Part shown: one piece after another, positions 4,325 through 12,174 of the stretch
How positions within the stretch are numbered: the stretch's first letter is position 1
Layout: the number at the start of each line of letters is the position of its first letter
Source: an uncultured Fusobacterium sp.
GTDB lineage: Bacteria; Fusobacteriota; Fusobacteriia; Fusobacteriales; Fusobacteriaceae
Assembly: GCF_905200055.1 (NCBI RefSeq)
Contig: NZ_CAJKIS010000059.1
Location: 1 to 12,222, forward strand
DNA length: 12,222 bases
Direction of reading: 5' to 3'
Position numbers and translations under genes: made by a program
Notes under the pieces: model-generated
What the model was told of the DNA's origin: nothing
Databases searched by the model: none
What the model saw: only the letters and a program-made list of their open reading frames with translations

Positions 4325-5125
4325 TTAATCATCTCCTATTCCTATTTCTAAATATACTTTTTTTATCTTCTCCAACAATGTTTCTCTACTTTCTTCGCTC
4401 TCTCTATATTGAGAATTAGCTTTTTTTATCATATTTGGAGAAACTTCATGATCTATACCTGCCTTTTTTCCATAGGCTATAAATCTTGCTCTAAAACTTT
4501 GTCTTGAAAGCTCTGGAAATACTTTTTCATCCTCTGGAAAAACTTTCTCTACTATCTCTAAAAACTCTTTTAATCTATCTCCTAACTCTTGAGATATTGT
4601 TTCTGAAAATATATTTTTTCCTCTATTTATAACTACACTTCTAAACTCATATCTTTTTAAACTGTCTCTTGTTAAATTTAAGATATCATTTATTTGTAAC
4701 CCTGTTTCATAAATCAATTTTATTATTAAACTATCTCTTATTCCTTCAAAACTATCTTCACATTTCTCTAATATCATATTTAACTCATAAAGTTCCAGCT
4801 CTTTAGGAACAAATTTTTGCAGTTTTGGAAGTTGAATATCTTTAATTGGTAGAGATTCTATTATTCTATTTTGAAGAAGATATTTATAGAAAGTTTTTAA
4901 TGTACTTATCTTTCTATATATTGATCTATCACTATAGCTAATTTTTAAACTTTCAATATAGTTTAAGATAATCTCATTATTTACTTCTAAAATATCCTTC
5001 TCTCCTAAAAACTCTTTAAACTCATTGATATCTCTACTATACATATCTAAAGTGCTATCTGAAAATCTTTGATTTTCTCTAGCATCATTGAAAAATTTCT
5101 CTATAAAATCAATATTATCTCTCAT
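4325..5125 (-). CDS. Tyrosine recombinase (XerC/D-like) paralog lacking catalytic residues
   Basis: 266 residues. The N-terminal SAM-like core-binding domain (about 1-100) reads like XerC/XerD: S-T-L-x-x-Y-x-x-D-I, then R-K-I-S-T-L-K-T-F-Y-K-Y-L. The C-terminal catalytic domain is recognisable but stripped. The family's ATGLRxSEL block is here E-T-G-L-Q144-I-N-D-I-L, so the first catalytic Arg is Gln. VSPHxLRHxFA is V-S-P-N231-M-I-K234-K-A-N-S, so the His and second Arg are gone. The LGH block and the nucleophilic Tyr near the C-terminus are absent. It should bind DNA or a partner but not recombine. The frame is intact and embedded between recN (11-bp overlap) and era (3-bp gap), so it is kept and translated, not a random pseudogene. 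The role is unknown. The start is the ATG at 5125, with GAGGAG eight bases upstream. Confidence 0.82.
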   Translation of the reverse strand: MRDNIDFIEKFFNDARENQRFSDSTLDMYSRDINEFKEFLGEKDILEVNNEIILNYIESLKISYSDRSIYRKISTLKTFYKYLLQNRIIESLPIKDIQLPKLQKFVPKELELYELNMILEKCEDSFEGIRDSLIIKLIYETGLQINDILNLTRDSLKRYEFRSVVINRGKNIFSETISQELGDRLKEFLEIVEKVFPEDEKVFPELSRQSFRARFIAYGKKAGIDHEVSPNMIKKANSQYRESEESRETLLEKIKKVYLEIGIGDD

Positions 5126-6779
5126 TTAAAAGCTCCTCTGCATGTTTTAAAACAGCTTCAGTTACATTTTCCCCAGCTAACATACGAGCTATCTCAACAA
5201 CTCTACCTTTAGCATCTAATTTTTTTACAGTAGTAGAAGTTTTATTATTAACCGTCTCTTTCTTTATATAGAACTGTTCGTGTGCTCTAGCAGCTATTGC
5301 TGGAGAGTGAGTAATAGAAACCACTTGTGCATGATCACCTATCTCTCTAAGTTTATCAGCTATCTTTCTTACTGTTTCTCCTCCAACTCCTGTATCAATC
5401 TCATCAAAAATTAAAATAGGAATATTGTCAACTCTTGAGAAAATAACTTTAAGAGCTAACATTATTCTACTTACCTCTCCACCAGAGGCTATCTTCCAAA
5501 GAGGCTTCATTCCCTGTCCTATATTTGTAGAAATTAGAAATTCTATTGAATCAGAACCATTATTTCCCATATGCTCATTTTTATCAACTACAATATGGAA
5601 TCTTGCATCTCCCATTTTTAAGAATTGCAACTCTTGCTCTAAAAGTTTTTCTATCTCTAAAGCTTTCTTTAACCTTAATTCTCTAAGTTCTAAAGCTAAC
5701 TCCCAATACTTTTCCTCTGCCTCTTTCTTCTCTTTTAGCAATTTCTTTACTTCAAAACTATTTTCTTCTAATAGATTGATTTTTTCAGCTATATTATCTC
5801 TAAACTCTATAATCTCCTCTATTGTAGCACCATACTTACTCTTCATCTTATTTATTAGATCAAGTCTTTCAATTACTTTTTGAAGTCTATTTTCATCTAT
5901 ATCAATATCTCTATCAGCAGTATCTAACATATCTATACAATCTTCAAGCTCATAATAAACTTTCTCCAATTTTTCCAATATCTCTTCAAACTCCTCACCA
6001 TATTTACATAGTGACTCTATATTTCTTCTTGAGTTATTGATAAAATGTAGGGCATTTACCTCGCCATCACGAAGTTGAATATTTGAATCTAAAATCTTGT
6101 CCTTTATCTTTCCAGCATTAAAAAGTTTTTTATACTCCTCTTCTAGCCTATTATCCTCATCAATTTCTGGAGCAACTCTATTTATCTCGTTCAGTTGAAA
6201 CTCATAGAACTCTCTTTTCTCAATAGCTTCCTGTCTATTTTTCTCTATTTCATCTATTTTATTAGATACTTCTTTGTATTTTAAATATACTCTATTTATA
6301 TTACCTCTTAGTTCTTTTCCCTCTTCTCCTAGAAATTTATCTAAAAGTCTAACATGGTTATTTTTATTCAGTAGCATTTGATGAGAGTGTTGTCCAACTA
6401 TATCTACAAGAGTTCCCATAATCTCCTTTAGATTTGTAAGAGATACTCTAACTCCATTTACATATACTTTTCCTCTACTATTTCTATCAAAATATCTTCT
6501 AACTATTACTTCATTATCCTCTACATCAATACCAAAACGGGCTGAGAGTTCCTCAGCCTGTTCTTCATTAATTTCAAAAACCCCTTGGGCTAAAAGATGA
6601 TCCTCTCCATCTCTTATCATATCCACAGAGGCTTTTTCCCCTATTAAAAGGTTTATTCCACTTAAAATAATTGATTTTCCAGCACCTGTTTCACCAGTTA
6701 ATACTATTAACCCATCTCCAAATTCTAAATCAAGTTCATCTATTATAGCTAGATTTTCTATTTTAAGCTCTCTTAACAT
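5115..6779 (-). CDS. recN: DNA repair protein RecN
   Basis: 554 residues, an SMC-like ABC ATPase of double-strand-break repair in the cytoplasm. It starts MLRELKIENLAIIDELDLEF, the RecN family opening. Walker A is GETGAGKS (29-36); a long charged coiled coil spans about 150-390. The ABC signature is SGGEVSR (432-438), Walker B is I-L-I-F-D-E-I-D (455-462, D459/E460), and the switch His is in SITHS (H491). RecN gathers broken ends and helps RecA-dependent repair. Its ATG overlaps the nadK stop by 7 bp (ATGTTAA) and has GGGGAGA six bases upstream. All motifs are intact. Confidence 0.97.
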   Translation of the reverse strand: MLRELKIENLAIIDELDLEFGDGLIVLTGETGAGKSIILSGINLLIGEKASVDMIRDGEDHLLAQGVFEINEEQAEELSARFGIDVEDNEVIVRRYFDRNSRGKVYVNGVRVSLTNLKEIMGTLVDIVGQHSHQMLLNKNNHVRLLDKFLGEEGKELRGNINRVYLKYKEVSNKIDEIEKNRQEAIEKREFYEFQLNEINRVAPEIDEDNRLEEEYKKLFNAGKIKDKILDSNIQLRDGEVNALHFINNSRRNIESLCKYGEEFEEILEKLEKVYYELEDCIDMLDTADRDIDIDENRLQKVIERLDLINKMKSKYGATIEEIIEFRDNIAEKINLLEENSFEVKKLLKEKKEAEEKYWELALELRELRLKKALEIEKLLEQELQFLKMGDARFHIVVDKNEHMGNNGSDSIEFLISTNIGQGMKPLWKIASGGEVSRIMLALKVIFSRVDNIPILIFDEIDTGVGGETVRKIADKLREIGDHAQVVSITHSPAIAARAHEQFYIKKETVNNKTSTTVKKLDAKGRVVEIARMLAGENVTEAVLKHAEELLNER

Positions 6780-7576
6780 AGATTATCTCCCCATTTTAAT
6801 TTTTCTCTAAGAACACTATAATAGCTTCTGTTCTTAGGTATTACAAGATTTAATCTCATTTTTGAGTATTCTATCTCAATAGTTGTGTTGCTATCTATCT
6901 CCTCACTTACCTGTCCATCAACTATAACTTGCCCAGTACGTTCTCTATCTGCCATCTGAAGTTCTAACTTTTCATCTCCACCTATAATTATAGGTCTTGT
7001 ATTAAGATTGTGTGGAGCTATAGGAGTTATCACCATAGCTTTCATACTAGATTTAAGGATTGGTCCACCTGCTGACATTGAATAAGCTGTTGACCCTGTT
7101 GGAGTTGCAACTATTACCCCATCACCTTTATATGTACACATATACTCATTATTTGCTGTAAAAGCTATTCTTAAAACTCTTGAAGTGATCCCATCTTTTG
7201 AAACTACAATTTCATTTAATGCATAATAAGTTTTCTCTTTTATCTTTGCCTCTAAAATATATCTAGTCTCATATTTAAAATCATTATTGAGAAAATTATC
7301 ATACTCTTCAAATATATTCTCTCTCTTTATCTCTGTTAAAAAACCTAAACTTCCTGCATTTATAGCTATTACATAGAAATTTTCTTTAAAGATAAATTGT
7401 TTAAAAGATCTCAACAATGTTCCGTCACCACCGATAACCACTGCAAAATCTGCCTCTTTACCTCTATTATTATCTAAAATTTCTATATTCCTTTTTTGAA
7501 AATATTCTACACTCTCTCTATACAACTCTTGAGCTATCTCTTTTTCAGTATTATATATAATGCAAACTTTTTTCAC
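6773..7576 (-). CDS. nadK: NAD kinase
   Basis: About 267 residues. It phosphorylates NAD+ to NADP+ with ATP in the cytoplasm. Motifs, numbered from the upstream ATG: GGDGT (51-55), NAGSLGFLTE (75-84), the NE pair (123-124) and T-P-T-G-S-T-A-Y-S-M-S-A-G-G-P (160-174). The start needs a decision. An ATG at 7582 would directly touch the AGGAGG (7588-7583) with no spacer, whereas the GTG two codons later (7576) lies six bases from it, a normal distance, so I prefer GTG. The two starts differ by two residues only. The gene follows the EnvC-like gene by about 14 bp and overlaps recN by 7 bp, so it is an internal operon gene. Confidence 0.95.
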   Translation of the reverse strand: MKKVCIIYNTEKEIAQELYRESVEYFQKRNIEILDNNRGKEADFAVVIGGDGTLLRSFKQFIFKENFYVIAINAGSLGFLTEIKRENIFEEYDNFLNNDFKYETRYILEAKIKEKTYYALNEIVVSKDGITSRVLRIAFTANNEYMCTYKGDGVIVATPTGSTAYSMSAGGPILKSSMKAMVITPIAPHNLNTRPIIIGGDEKLELQMADRERTGQVIVDGQVSEEIDSNTTIEIEYSKMRLNLVIPKNRSYYSVLREKLKWGDNLC

Positions 7577-7590
7577 TTTCATCCTCCTAG

Positions 7591-8685
7591 CTAAAACATA
7601 GGAACAGGGTTGATAGGTTTTAAATTAAATCTCACTTCATAGTATAAGTTAGGTTTTCCATCTGTTGATAATCCTAATACTCCAATCTCTCCACCTTTTT
7701 CAACTCTTTGATTAAGTTTTACATTTGTAGAGATTAGGTTTCCATAGACACCAATCATATTATATCCATAGTCTATCATTACAACTTTTCCTAAACCTTG
7801 GAAATTATCTGCATAGATAACTTTTCCACCTGATGAGGCTACTACTTTTCTACCCATTTGAGCCATTATCTCTATTCCATTACTTGATACTCCCTTTTCC
7901 TTCTCCTGTCCAAAAGCCACTACAATTTTACCCTCTACAGGTTTTAAAGTTTTACCAAGTTTTGAATAAGCTTGACTTTTATTTACTACCTTTGTATCTG
8001 TTTTTGTTCTTGCAACGATAATTTGTTTTATCTGCTTTTCTATTCTTTCTTTTTCTTTACGAAGTTTACTAATAGTTCTTACATGTGTTGATTTTTCATT
8101 ATTTAACTTAGCAATAAGTATATTTTTTTCTTTCTTCATTCTGTCGATATTTCTCAGATTTTGAGCTAGCTTATTTCTAAGATTACTAAGCTTTATTTTC
8201 TCTCTCTCAATATCTTTTTTTACTGTTTTAATGTCAACTTGAACAGATTGAATATACTCCATCTTCTTCAAATCTCCAAGTAGAAGATTTTTAAAATTCT
8301 TCCTCATAAGAGGTTGATTGCTAAAATCATCTTTATCACAAGAGTATCTATTCCAAGCTATAAGTTTAGCCTTATACTCAAGCTTTTTTCTACTCATAAC
8401 ATCAGAACTGACATCTAAATTTTTCTCTCCATATTCTATATTCTTAGATACAGTTTTTATCTCTTCAACTGTTTTTTCTCTATCTTTTTCTATTCTTACA
8501 ATATCATCTTCTATATCTTTAATCTGCTTTTGAATCTTTTGCTTTTCTACATCTATTGTCTTTATTCTAGTGTTTTTTTGGTTAATTTGACGTTCTATAT
8601 TTTTTACTTTCTTTTTCATATCTGTTACACTATCTGAAAAAGCTAAAACACTAAAAATCATAAAAAACAGAACTATTTTTTTCAC
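7591..8685 (-). CDS. EnvC-like murein hydrolase activator (coiled coil plus degenerate LytM/M23 domain)
   Basis: 364 residues. A signal peptide (hydrophobic 4-16, likely cut near residue 17) exports it to the periplasm. A long coiled coil (about 20-225) precedes a C-terminal LytM/M23 fold (about 248-364: GKIVVAFGQ, then VVASSGGKVIYAD, then EKGGEIGVLG). All zinc-ligand positions are altered: HxGxD is S268-N-G-I-E272, YAHL is Y-G-N316-L, and HLHFE is N346-L-Y348-Y-E. Like EnvC or NlpD it should not cut peptidoglycan but activate an amidase, under control of FtsEX. The ftsX-like gene directly upstream overlaps it by 4 bp (GTGA), which supports this. The start is GTG at 8685, with GGGAGG four bases before it. 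The partner amidase is not in the window. Confidence 0.85.
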   Translation of the reverse strand: MKKIVLFFMIFSVLAFSDSVTDMKKKVKNIERQINQKNTRIKTIDVEKQKIQKQIKDIEDDIVRIEKDREKTVEEIKTVSKNIEYGEKNLDVSSDVMSRKKLEYKAKLIAWNRYSCDKDDFSNQPLMRKNFKNLLLGDLKKMEYIQSVQVDIKTVKKDIEREKIKLSNLRNKLAQNLRNIDRMKKEKNILIAKLNNEKSTHVRTISKLRKEKERIEKQIKQIIVARTKTDTKVVNKSQAYSKLGKTLKPVEGKIVVAFGQEKEKGVSSNGIEIMAQMGRKVVASSGGKVIYADNFQGLGKVVMIDYGYNMIGVYGNLISTNVKLNQRVEKGGEIGVLGLSTDGKPNLYYEVRFNLKPINPVPMF

Positions 8686-9539
8686 GAATCCTCCCTTAAA
8701 AGAACTCTAAGTCTTAAAGGATTTATCCATATTATCATATTTATAGCTATTATTGCTAAAACTTGTACAACAAATATCTCTCCTATACTAAGAATAAGAT
8801 ATTTACTACTTATCTCTATTATCTCTTCTCTAAAATATGTATAAACATTAAAAAATATCAAGGTTCCCATTAAAGCTGCTCCAGTAAATGGAAGAAGATT
8901 TACTTTTTTAGCTCTTTTTGAATTTATCCTATCATCTGGAATAATATCATTGTAATTTAAAAAATCTATGGCTACAGCATTATAAAAAGTATAGTAGATT
9001 CCTAAAATTGAAGGAGCTACTAAAAATATCATTATCATAGCAAAAAGAAGGTTATAGAATTTCTTTTCCCTCTCTTGATAACCAATAAAAGCTGCGTCTA
9101 CAAATATTTCCTTGATATTTTGATTATTTTCTAAGTTTTCTTGTAATTTCTCTGCATCATCCAAACTATTAAAATAGATAAGCAAAGAATCTGACAGTGG
9201 ATTTTCTCCCTTAGGTATAGCTACATCTAATTGAGTTTGAAGATTTTTAAAAGCTTCCTCTTTAGATAAATATCTAACCTTTCTCACACCATCTAATCCT
9301 AAAATCTCTACCTCTATTTTGTTTTTTTCCTCTTCTTTTAACTCACTTTTCAAATCAGCTGTAAAAAAATAGCTGTTATCAATTTTTTTATTCATTGAAG
9401 ATATATTAATTAAAACTGATAAGAAAAAATTTAAAATGATAAAGGATATAACTAGAAGAATAAATGTTTTCTTTTTTATCTTAGTTCTATGTTTAGTATA
9501 ACTATTTCTTTCAACTCTCATCATCAAATTATTATTCAT
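8682..9539 (-). CDS. ftsX: FtsX-like cell division permease subunit
   Basis: About 285 residues. The FtsX layout is complete: a basic N-terminus and TM1 (about 27-47), an extracytoplasmic domain (about 50-163) with the family block Y-L-S-K-E-E-A-F and N-P-L-S-D-S-L-L-I, then TM2 (about 164-188), TM3 (about 216-237) and TM4 (about 250-273). FtsX works with the ATPase FtsE to switch on a periplasmic cell-wall hydrolase activator; the EnvC-like gene next door fits that role. Numbering is from the GTG at 9545. I prefer the ATG at 9539 because GGAG (9548-9545) overlaps that GTG but is five bases from the ATG. No ftsE lies upstream: the next gene is a transketolase subunit, and ftsX has its own promoter. 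FtsX is diverged, so the name is likely but not certain. Confidence 0.85.
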   Translation of the reverse strand: MNNNLMMRVERNSYTKHRTKIKKKTFILLVISFIILNFFLSVLINISSMNKKIDNSYFFTADLKSELKEEEKNKIEVEILGLDGVRKVRYLSKEEAFKNLQTQLDVAIPKGENPLSDSLLIYFNSLDDAEKLQENLENNQNIKEIFVDAAFIGYQEREKKFYNLLFAMIMIFLVAPSILGIYYTFYNAVAIDFLNYNDIIPDDRINSKRAKKVNLLPFTGAALMGTLIFFNVYTYFREEIIEISSKYLILSIGEIFVVQVLAIIAINMIIWINPLRLRVLLREDS

Positions 9540-9574
9540 ATCCACTCCATCATTTAAAATTCTCTCAATAAAAT

Positions 9575-9623
9575 TTAAGGCTGACTAAAATCTACCTTAA
9601 TTATAGTTCAAAGTCAGCCTTAA
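9575..9623 (-). terminator. 12-bp inverted repeat after the transketolase operon, possible terminator
   Basis: TTAAGGCTGACT (9575-9586) and AGTCAGCCTTAA (9612-9623) are perfectly complementary, with a 25-base loop. On the minus strand the stem is followed by AAATTTTATT, a poor T-tract, so termination would be leaky. It starts 11 bp past the stop of the transketolase C-terminal subunit. Confidence 0.5.
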
Positions 9624-9627
9624 TTAA
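9600..9627 (-). promoter_or_regulatory. Promoter of the ftsX-era operon
   Basis: On the minus strand a perfect -10 TATAAT (9605-9600) is preceded by a weak TTAATT (9627-9622) at 16-bp spacing. The -10 lies inside the loop of the 12-bp inverted repeat that ends the transketolase operon. Confidence 0.5.
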
Positions 9628-9634
9628 TATAAAA

Positions 9635-10564
9635 CTACATATTTTCTTTTACCATAGCTACTAATTTAGCTGCTGTAAGCTCATATTTTTCTAAAAGTTC
9701 TGTAGCTTTTCCACTTTGTCCAAATTTATCATAGATTCCTAATTTTTTAACTTTAGTAGGATATACTTCTGATAAAAATTCTGATACTGCTGATCCTAAA
9801 CCTCCAATAACAGAGTGTTCTTCAGCTGTTATTATAAATTTAGTTTCTTTTGCTGCTTTTAATATTGTTTCTCCATCAAGAGGTTTAATTGTTCCTACAT
9901 TAATTACTCTTACAGAGATTCCCTCTTGTGCAAGAATATCAGCTGCTTTTATAGCTTCATAAGTCATAAGTCCTGTTGCAGCTATTGTAACATCATTTCC
10001 CTCTCTAACTGTATTTGCGATTCCAATTTGGAAATCATAAGTTTCTTCGTCAAATATAGTTTCTACATCTAGTCTTCCCATTCTAATATATACTGGTCCT
10101 TCATATTCTGCTGCTGCATATACCATTTTTTTAGTTTCTACAGCATCTGCAGGACAAAGTACTACCATTCCTGGTATAGCTCTCATTATAGCTATATCTT
10201 CAATTGCTTGGTGAGATCCTCCATCTTCTCCTACAGAGATTCCTGCATGAGTTGGAGCTATTTTTACATTTAGTTTTGGGTATGCTATTGTATTTCTAAT
10301 TTGTTCAAATCCTCTTCCTGCTGCAAACATTGCAAATGTTGATGCAAATGGGATTCTTCTACAAGTTGCAAGTCCTGCTGCTGTTCCCATAAGGTCAGCT
10401 TCTGCAATTCCTACATTAAAATGTCTTTCTGGAAATTCTTTTTGAAACATACTAGTTTTTGTAGATTTAGTTAAGTCTGCATCTAAAACTACGATATCTT
10501 TATTTATTTTTCCAAGTTCTACTAAAGCTTCTCCATAAGCTTGTCTTGTAGCCTTTTTACTCAT
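9635..10564 (-). CDS. Transketolase, C-terminal subunit
   Basis: 309 residues covering the pyrimidine-binding and C-terminal domains of transketolase, as a separate polypeptide. The block F-N-V-G-I-A-E-A-D-L-M-G carries the conserved catalytic Glu (E55) that activates thiamine diphosphate. The stretch A-P-T-H-A-G-I-S-V-G-E-D-G-G-S-H-Q is also typical. With the subunit encoded just upstream it forms the enzyme that moves two-carbon units between sugar phosphates in the non-oxidative pentose phosphate pathway. A 31-bp gap separates the two genes, and GGAGGGAG lies six bases before the ATG. Related 1-deoxyxylulose-5-phosphate synthase is a single longer chain, so it is less likely. Confidence 0.93.
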   Translation of the reverse strand: MSKKATRQAYGEALVELGKINKDIVVLDADLTKSTKTSMFQKEFPERHFNVGIAEADLMGTAAGLATCRRIPFASTFAMFAAGRGFEQIRNTIAYPKLNVKIAPTHAGISVGEDGGSHQAIEDIAIMRAIPGMVVLCPADAVETKKMVYAAAEYEGPVYIRMGRLDVETIFDEETYDFQIGIANTVREGNDVTIAATGLMTYEAIKAADILAQEGISVRVINVGTIKPLDGETILKAAKETKFIITAEEHSVIGGLGSAVSEFLSEVYPTKVKKLGIYDKFGQSGKATELLEKYELTAAKLVAMVKENM

Positions 10565-10595
10565 TGATTACTCCCTCCTGGATTTTTCTTATAGA

Positions 10596-11414
10596 TTATT
10601 TGCTATTTAATTCAGCTAATGCTTTTTCAGTTTCTTCTGCTGTTGGAGCTACTCCATGGAATCCACATACATTTTCCATAAATGAAACTCCCTTACCTTT
10701 TATTGTTTTAGCTATAACAATAGTTGGTTTTCCTTTTACACTTTTAGCTTCTTCTAAAGCATTTAAAATTTCTGTAAAGTTATGTCCATCTATTTTTATA
10801 ACATGCCAACCAAAAGCTTCCCATTTAGCATCAACTGGTTCAACTCCCATAACTTCATTTACATTTCCATCGATTTGTAAATTGTTAAAGTCTAGGAAAG
10901 CACATACATTGTCAAGTTTATAGTGAGCTGCTGTCATTGCTGCTTCCCAAACTTGTCCCTCTTGAATTTCTCCATCTCCAAGTATTACATATGTTCTGTA
11001 AGATTCTCCAGTAATTCTAGCATTTAAAGCCATTCCATTAGCTACAGATAACCCTTGTCCTAATGATCCTGTTGAGATTTCTACTCCTGGTACTTTTTTC
11101 ATATCTGGATGTCCTTGAAGGAAAGAACCATATTTTCTTAATGTTACAAGAAGTTCTTTATCAAAGTATCCTCTTTCTGCTAATGTTGCATATAGTGCAG
11201 GAGCTGCATGTCCTTTTGATAAAACAAGTCTATCTCTGTTTTCCATCTTAGGGTTTGCAGGATCTATATTCATTTCTGAAAAATATAGAGTTGTCAATAT
11301 ATCTGTTGCAGATAATGATCCTCCTGGATGTCCTGATTTAGCTTCACAGATCATTTTTACTATAGATTTTCTGATACTATTAGCTTTTTCTTCTAGAATT
11401 TTAATATCTTTCAT
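10596..11414 (-). CDS. Transketolase, N-terminal (thiamine diphosphate-binding) subunit
   Basis: 272 residues. The thiamine diphosphate motif starts at GDGEIQEGQ (GDG 146-148) and ends at N177-N178. The opening S-G-H-P-G-G-S-L-S and S-K-G-H-A, and G-H-P-D with S-T-G-S-L-G-Q-G, supply further cofactor and substrate residues. It is the N-terminal half of transketolase, cytoplasmic, paired with the downstream subunit. Split transketolases are known from archaea and several bacteria. The start is supported by AAGGAG six bases before the ATG, and a perfect-hexamer promoter lies directly upstream. Confidence 0.94.
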   Translation of the reverse strand: MKDIKILEEKANSIRKSIVKMICEAKSGHPGGSLSATDILTTLYFSEMNIDPANPKMENRDRLVLSKGHAAPALYATLAERGYFDKELLVTLRKYGSFLQGHPDMKKVPGVEISTGSLGQGLSVANGMALNARITGESYRTYVILGDGEIQEGQVWEAAMTAAHYKLDNVCAFLDFNNLQIDGNVNEVMGVEPVDAKWEAFGWHVIKIDGHNFTEILNALEEAKSVKGKPTIVIAKTIKGKGVSFMENVCGFHGVAPTAEETEKALAELNSK

Positions 11415-11449
11415 TTGTTTCTCCTTTCAAATATTTATATTCTTTATAA

Positions 11450-11479
11450 ATTATATTATTTTATACACATTATTGTCAA
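11450..11479 (-). promoter_or_regulatory. Strong sigma-70 promoter of the transketolase operon
   Basis: On the minus strand, TTGACA (11479-11474) and TATAAT (11455-11450) are both perfect hexamers with an 18-bp spacer. They give a short leader of about 30 nt before the ATG at 11414. The promoter begins about 20 bp past the stop of the preceding membrane-protein gene. Confidence 0.82.
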
Positions 11480-11498
11480 GAAAAGGAAAAAATTTATA

Positions 11499-12092
11499 TT
11501 AAAAAAATGTAGAAATACTTTTAGTAATAAAATTTACTCCTTTTAATATTTGTTCCAATATCTCTTTGTATTTTATACACCCTATAATTATAAGAAAAAA
11601 AGTATATGAGAAAAATGGTCTTAATAATTTTCCCTCTTTTTTCATATCTTTTAATATAGTAAATATTCCCAAAGAGAAAATACATATGAATTCCATTGTA
11701 TTTTTGGTATATCCTACTGCTGTAATAGAACATAGAACAATGAATAAAATTAGAAGAATTCTTGTTATTTGTGGTGTGCAACTTATTTTTAAAATAGGTA
11801 TTTTTAATAGTGCACCTCCACCCCATCCTTTAGGATAAAGGTCAAAAATAAAGTGTAATGCTAATGCTATTGCAAAACCAATTAAAAAATATCTAAATAC
11901 CTCATTTTGATCTTTTTCATAAATTCTAATTAAAAATAATAGAGCTAAAGGACTATGAGTAAGAATACTTCTATGTTTTAGTTTCAATTTAAAATCCCAA
12001 TCAGGAAATTTTATTCCTAAAAAATAAGCTGCAAATAATATTATTATCTCTAGCATACTTATTTTTTCAAAAAATTTTGTAAAAAACTCCAT
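11499..12092 (-). CDS. YdjM/DUF457-type integral membrane protein (putative metal-dependent hydrolase)
   Basis: 197 residues with about five hydrophobic segments. Near the N-terminus P-D-W-D (30-33) and H40-R-S-I-L-T-H46-S, and further on H80-F-I-F-D84 followed by L-Y-P-K-G-W, match the conserved Asp/His pattern of the YdjM/DUF457 membrane family (metal-dependent hydrolase fold). The E. coli member is a LexA-regulated inner-membrane protein of unclear function. The substrate is unknown here too. I start at the ATG at 12092 because AGGAGA lies four to five bases upstream. A longer frame to 12152 would translate the tuf terminator hairpin and is rejected. Only about 18 bp separate that terminator's T-run from this start, leaving no room for a promoter, so expression probably depends on read-through from tuf. 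Confidence 0.75.
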   Translation of the reverse strand: MEFFTKFFEKISMLEIIILFAAYFLGIKFPDWDFKLKLKHRSILTHSPLALLFLIRIYEKDQNEVFRYFLIGFAIALALHFIFDLYPKGWGGGALLKIPILKISCTPQITRILLILFIVLCSITAVGYTKNTMEFICIFSLGIFTILKDMKKEGKLLRPFFSYTFFLIIIGCIKYKEILEQILKGVNFITKSISTFF

Positions 12093-12110
12093 TATTTCTC
12101 CTGTAATTTT

Positions 12111-12140
12111 AAAAAAAGGGAGCAGAAATTTTCTGCTCCC
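12111..12140 (-). terminator. Rho-independent terminator of tuf
   Basis: A 10-bp perfect stem, GGGAGCAGAA (12118-12127) with TTCTGCTCCC (12131-12140), has a 3-base loop. Seven T follow on the minus strand (12117-12111). It lies about 35 bp after the tuf stop codon. Confidence 0.92.
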
Positions 12141-12174
12141 TTCTGCCTTCAAGTAAGGTTAATTACTAAATCAA

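Noticed and set aside
4325..5125. The recombinase paralog as a mobile-element integrase
   Set aside because: No attachment site, no other mobile genes, housekeeping neighbours with overlapping genes, and the catalytic residues are missing.
5425..5883. 152-codon open frame on the plus strand inside recN
   Set aside because: A shadow of the recN coiled-coil codons: Ser/Phe/Ile-rich composition typical of antisense to Glu/Lys-rich coding, with no RBS and recN intact opposite.
10564..10923. 119-codon open frame on the plus strand opposite the transketolase N-terminal subunit
   Set aside because: It is fully antisense to a clearly conserved gene, with no RBS or recognisable domain.
12093..12152. 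Longer form of the membrane protein starting at 12152
   Set aside because: It would translate the tuf terminator stem. The ATG at 12092 has a proper RBS.
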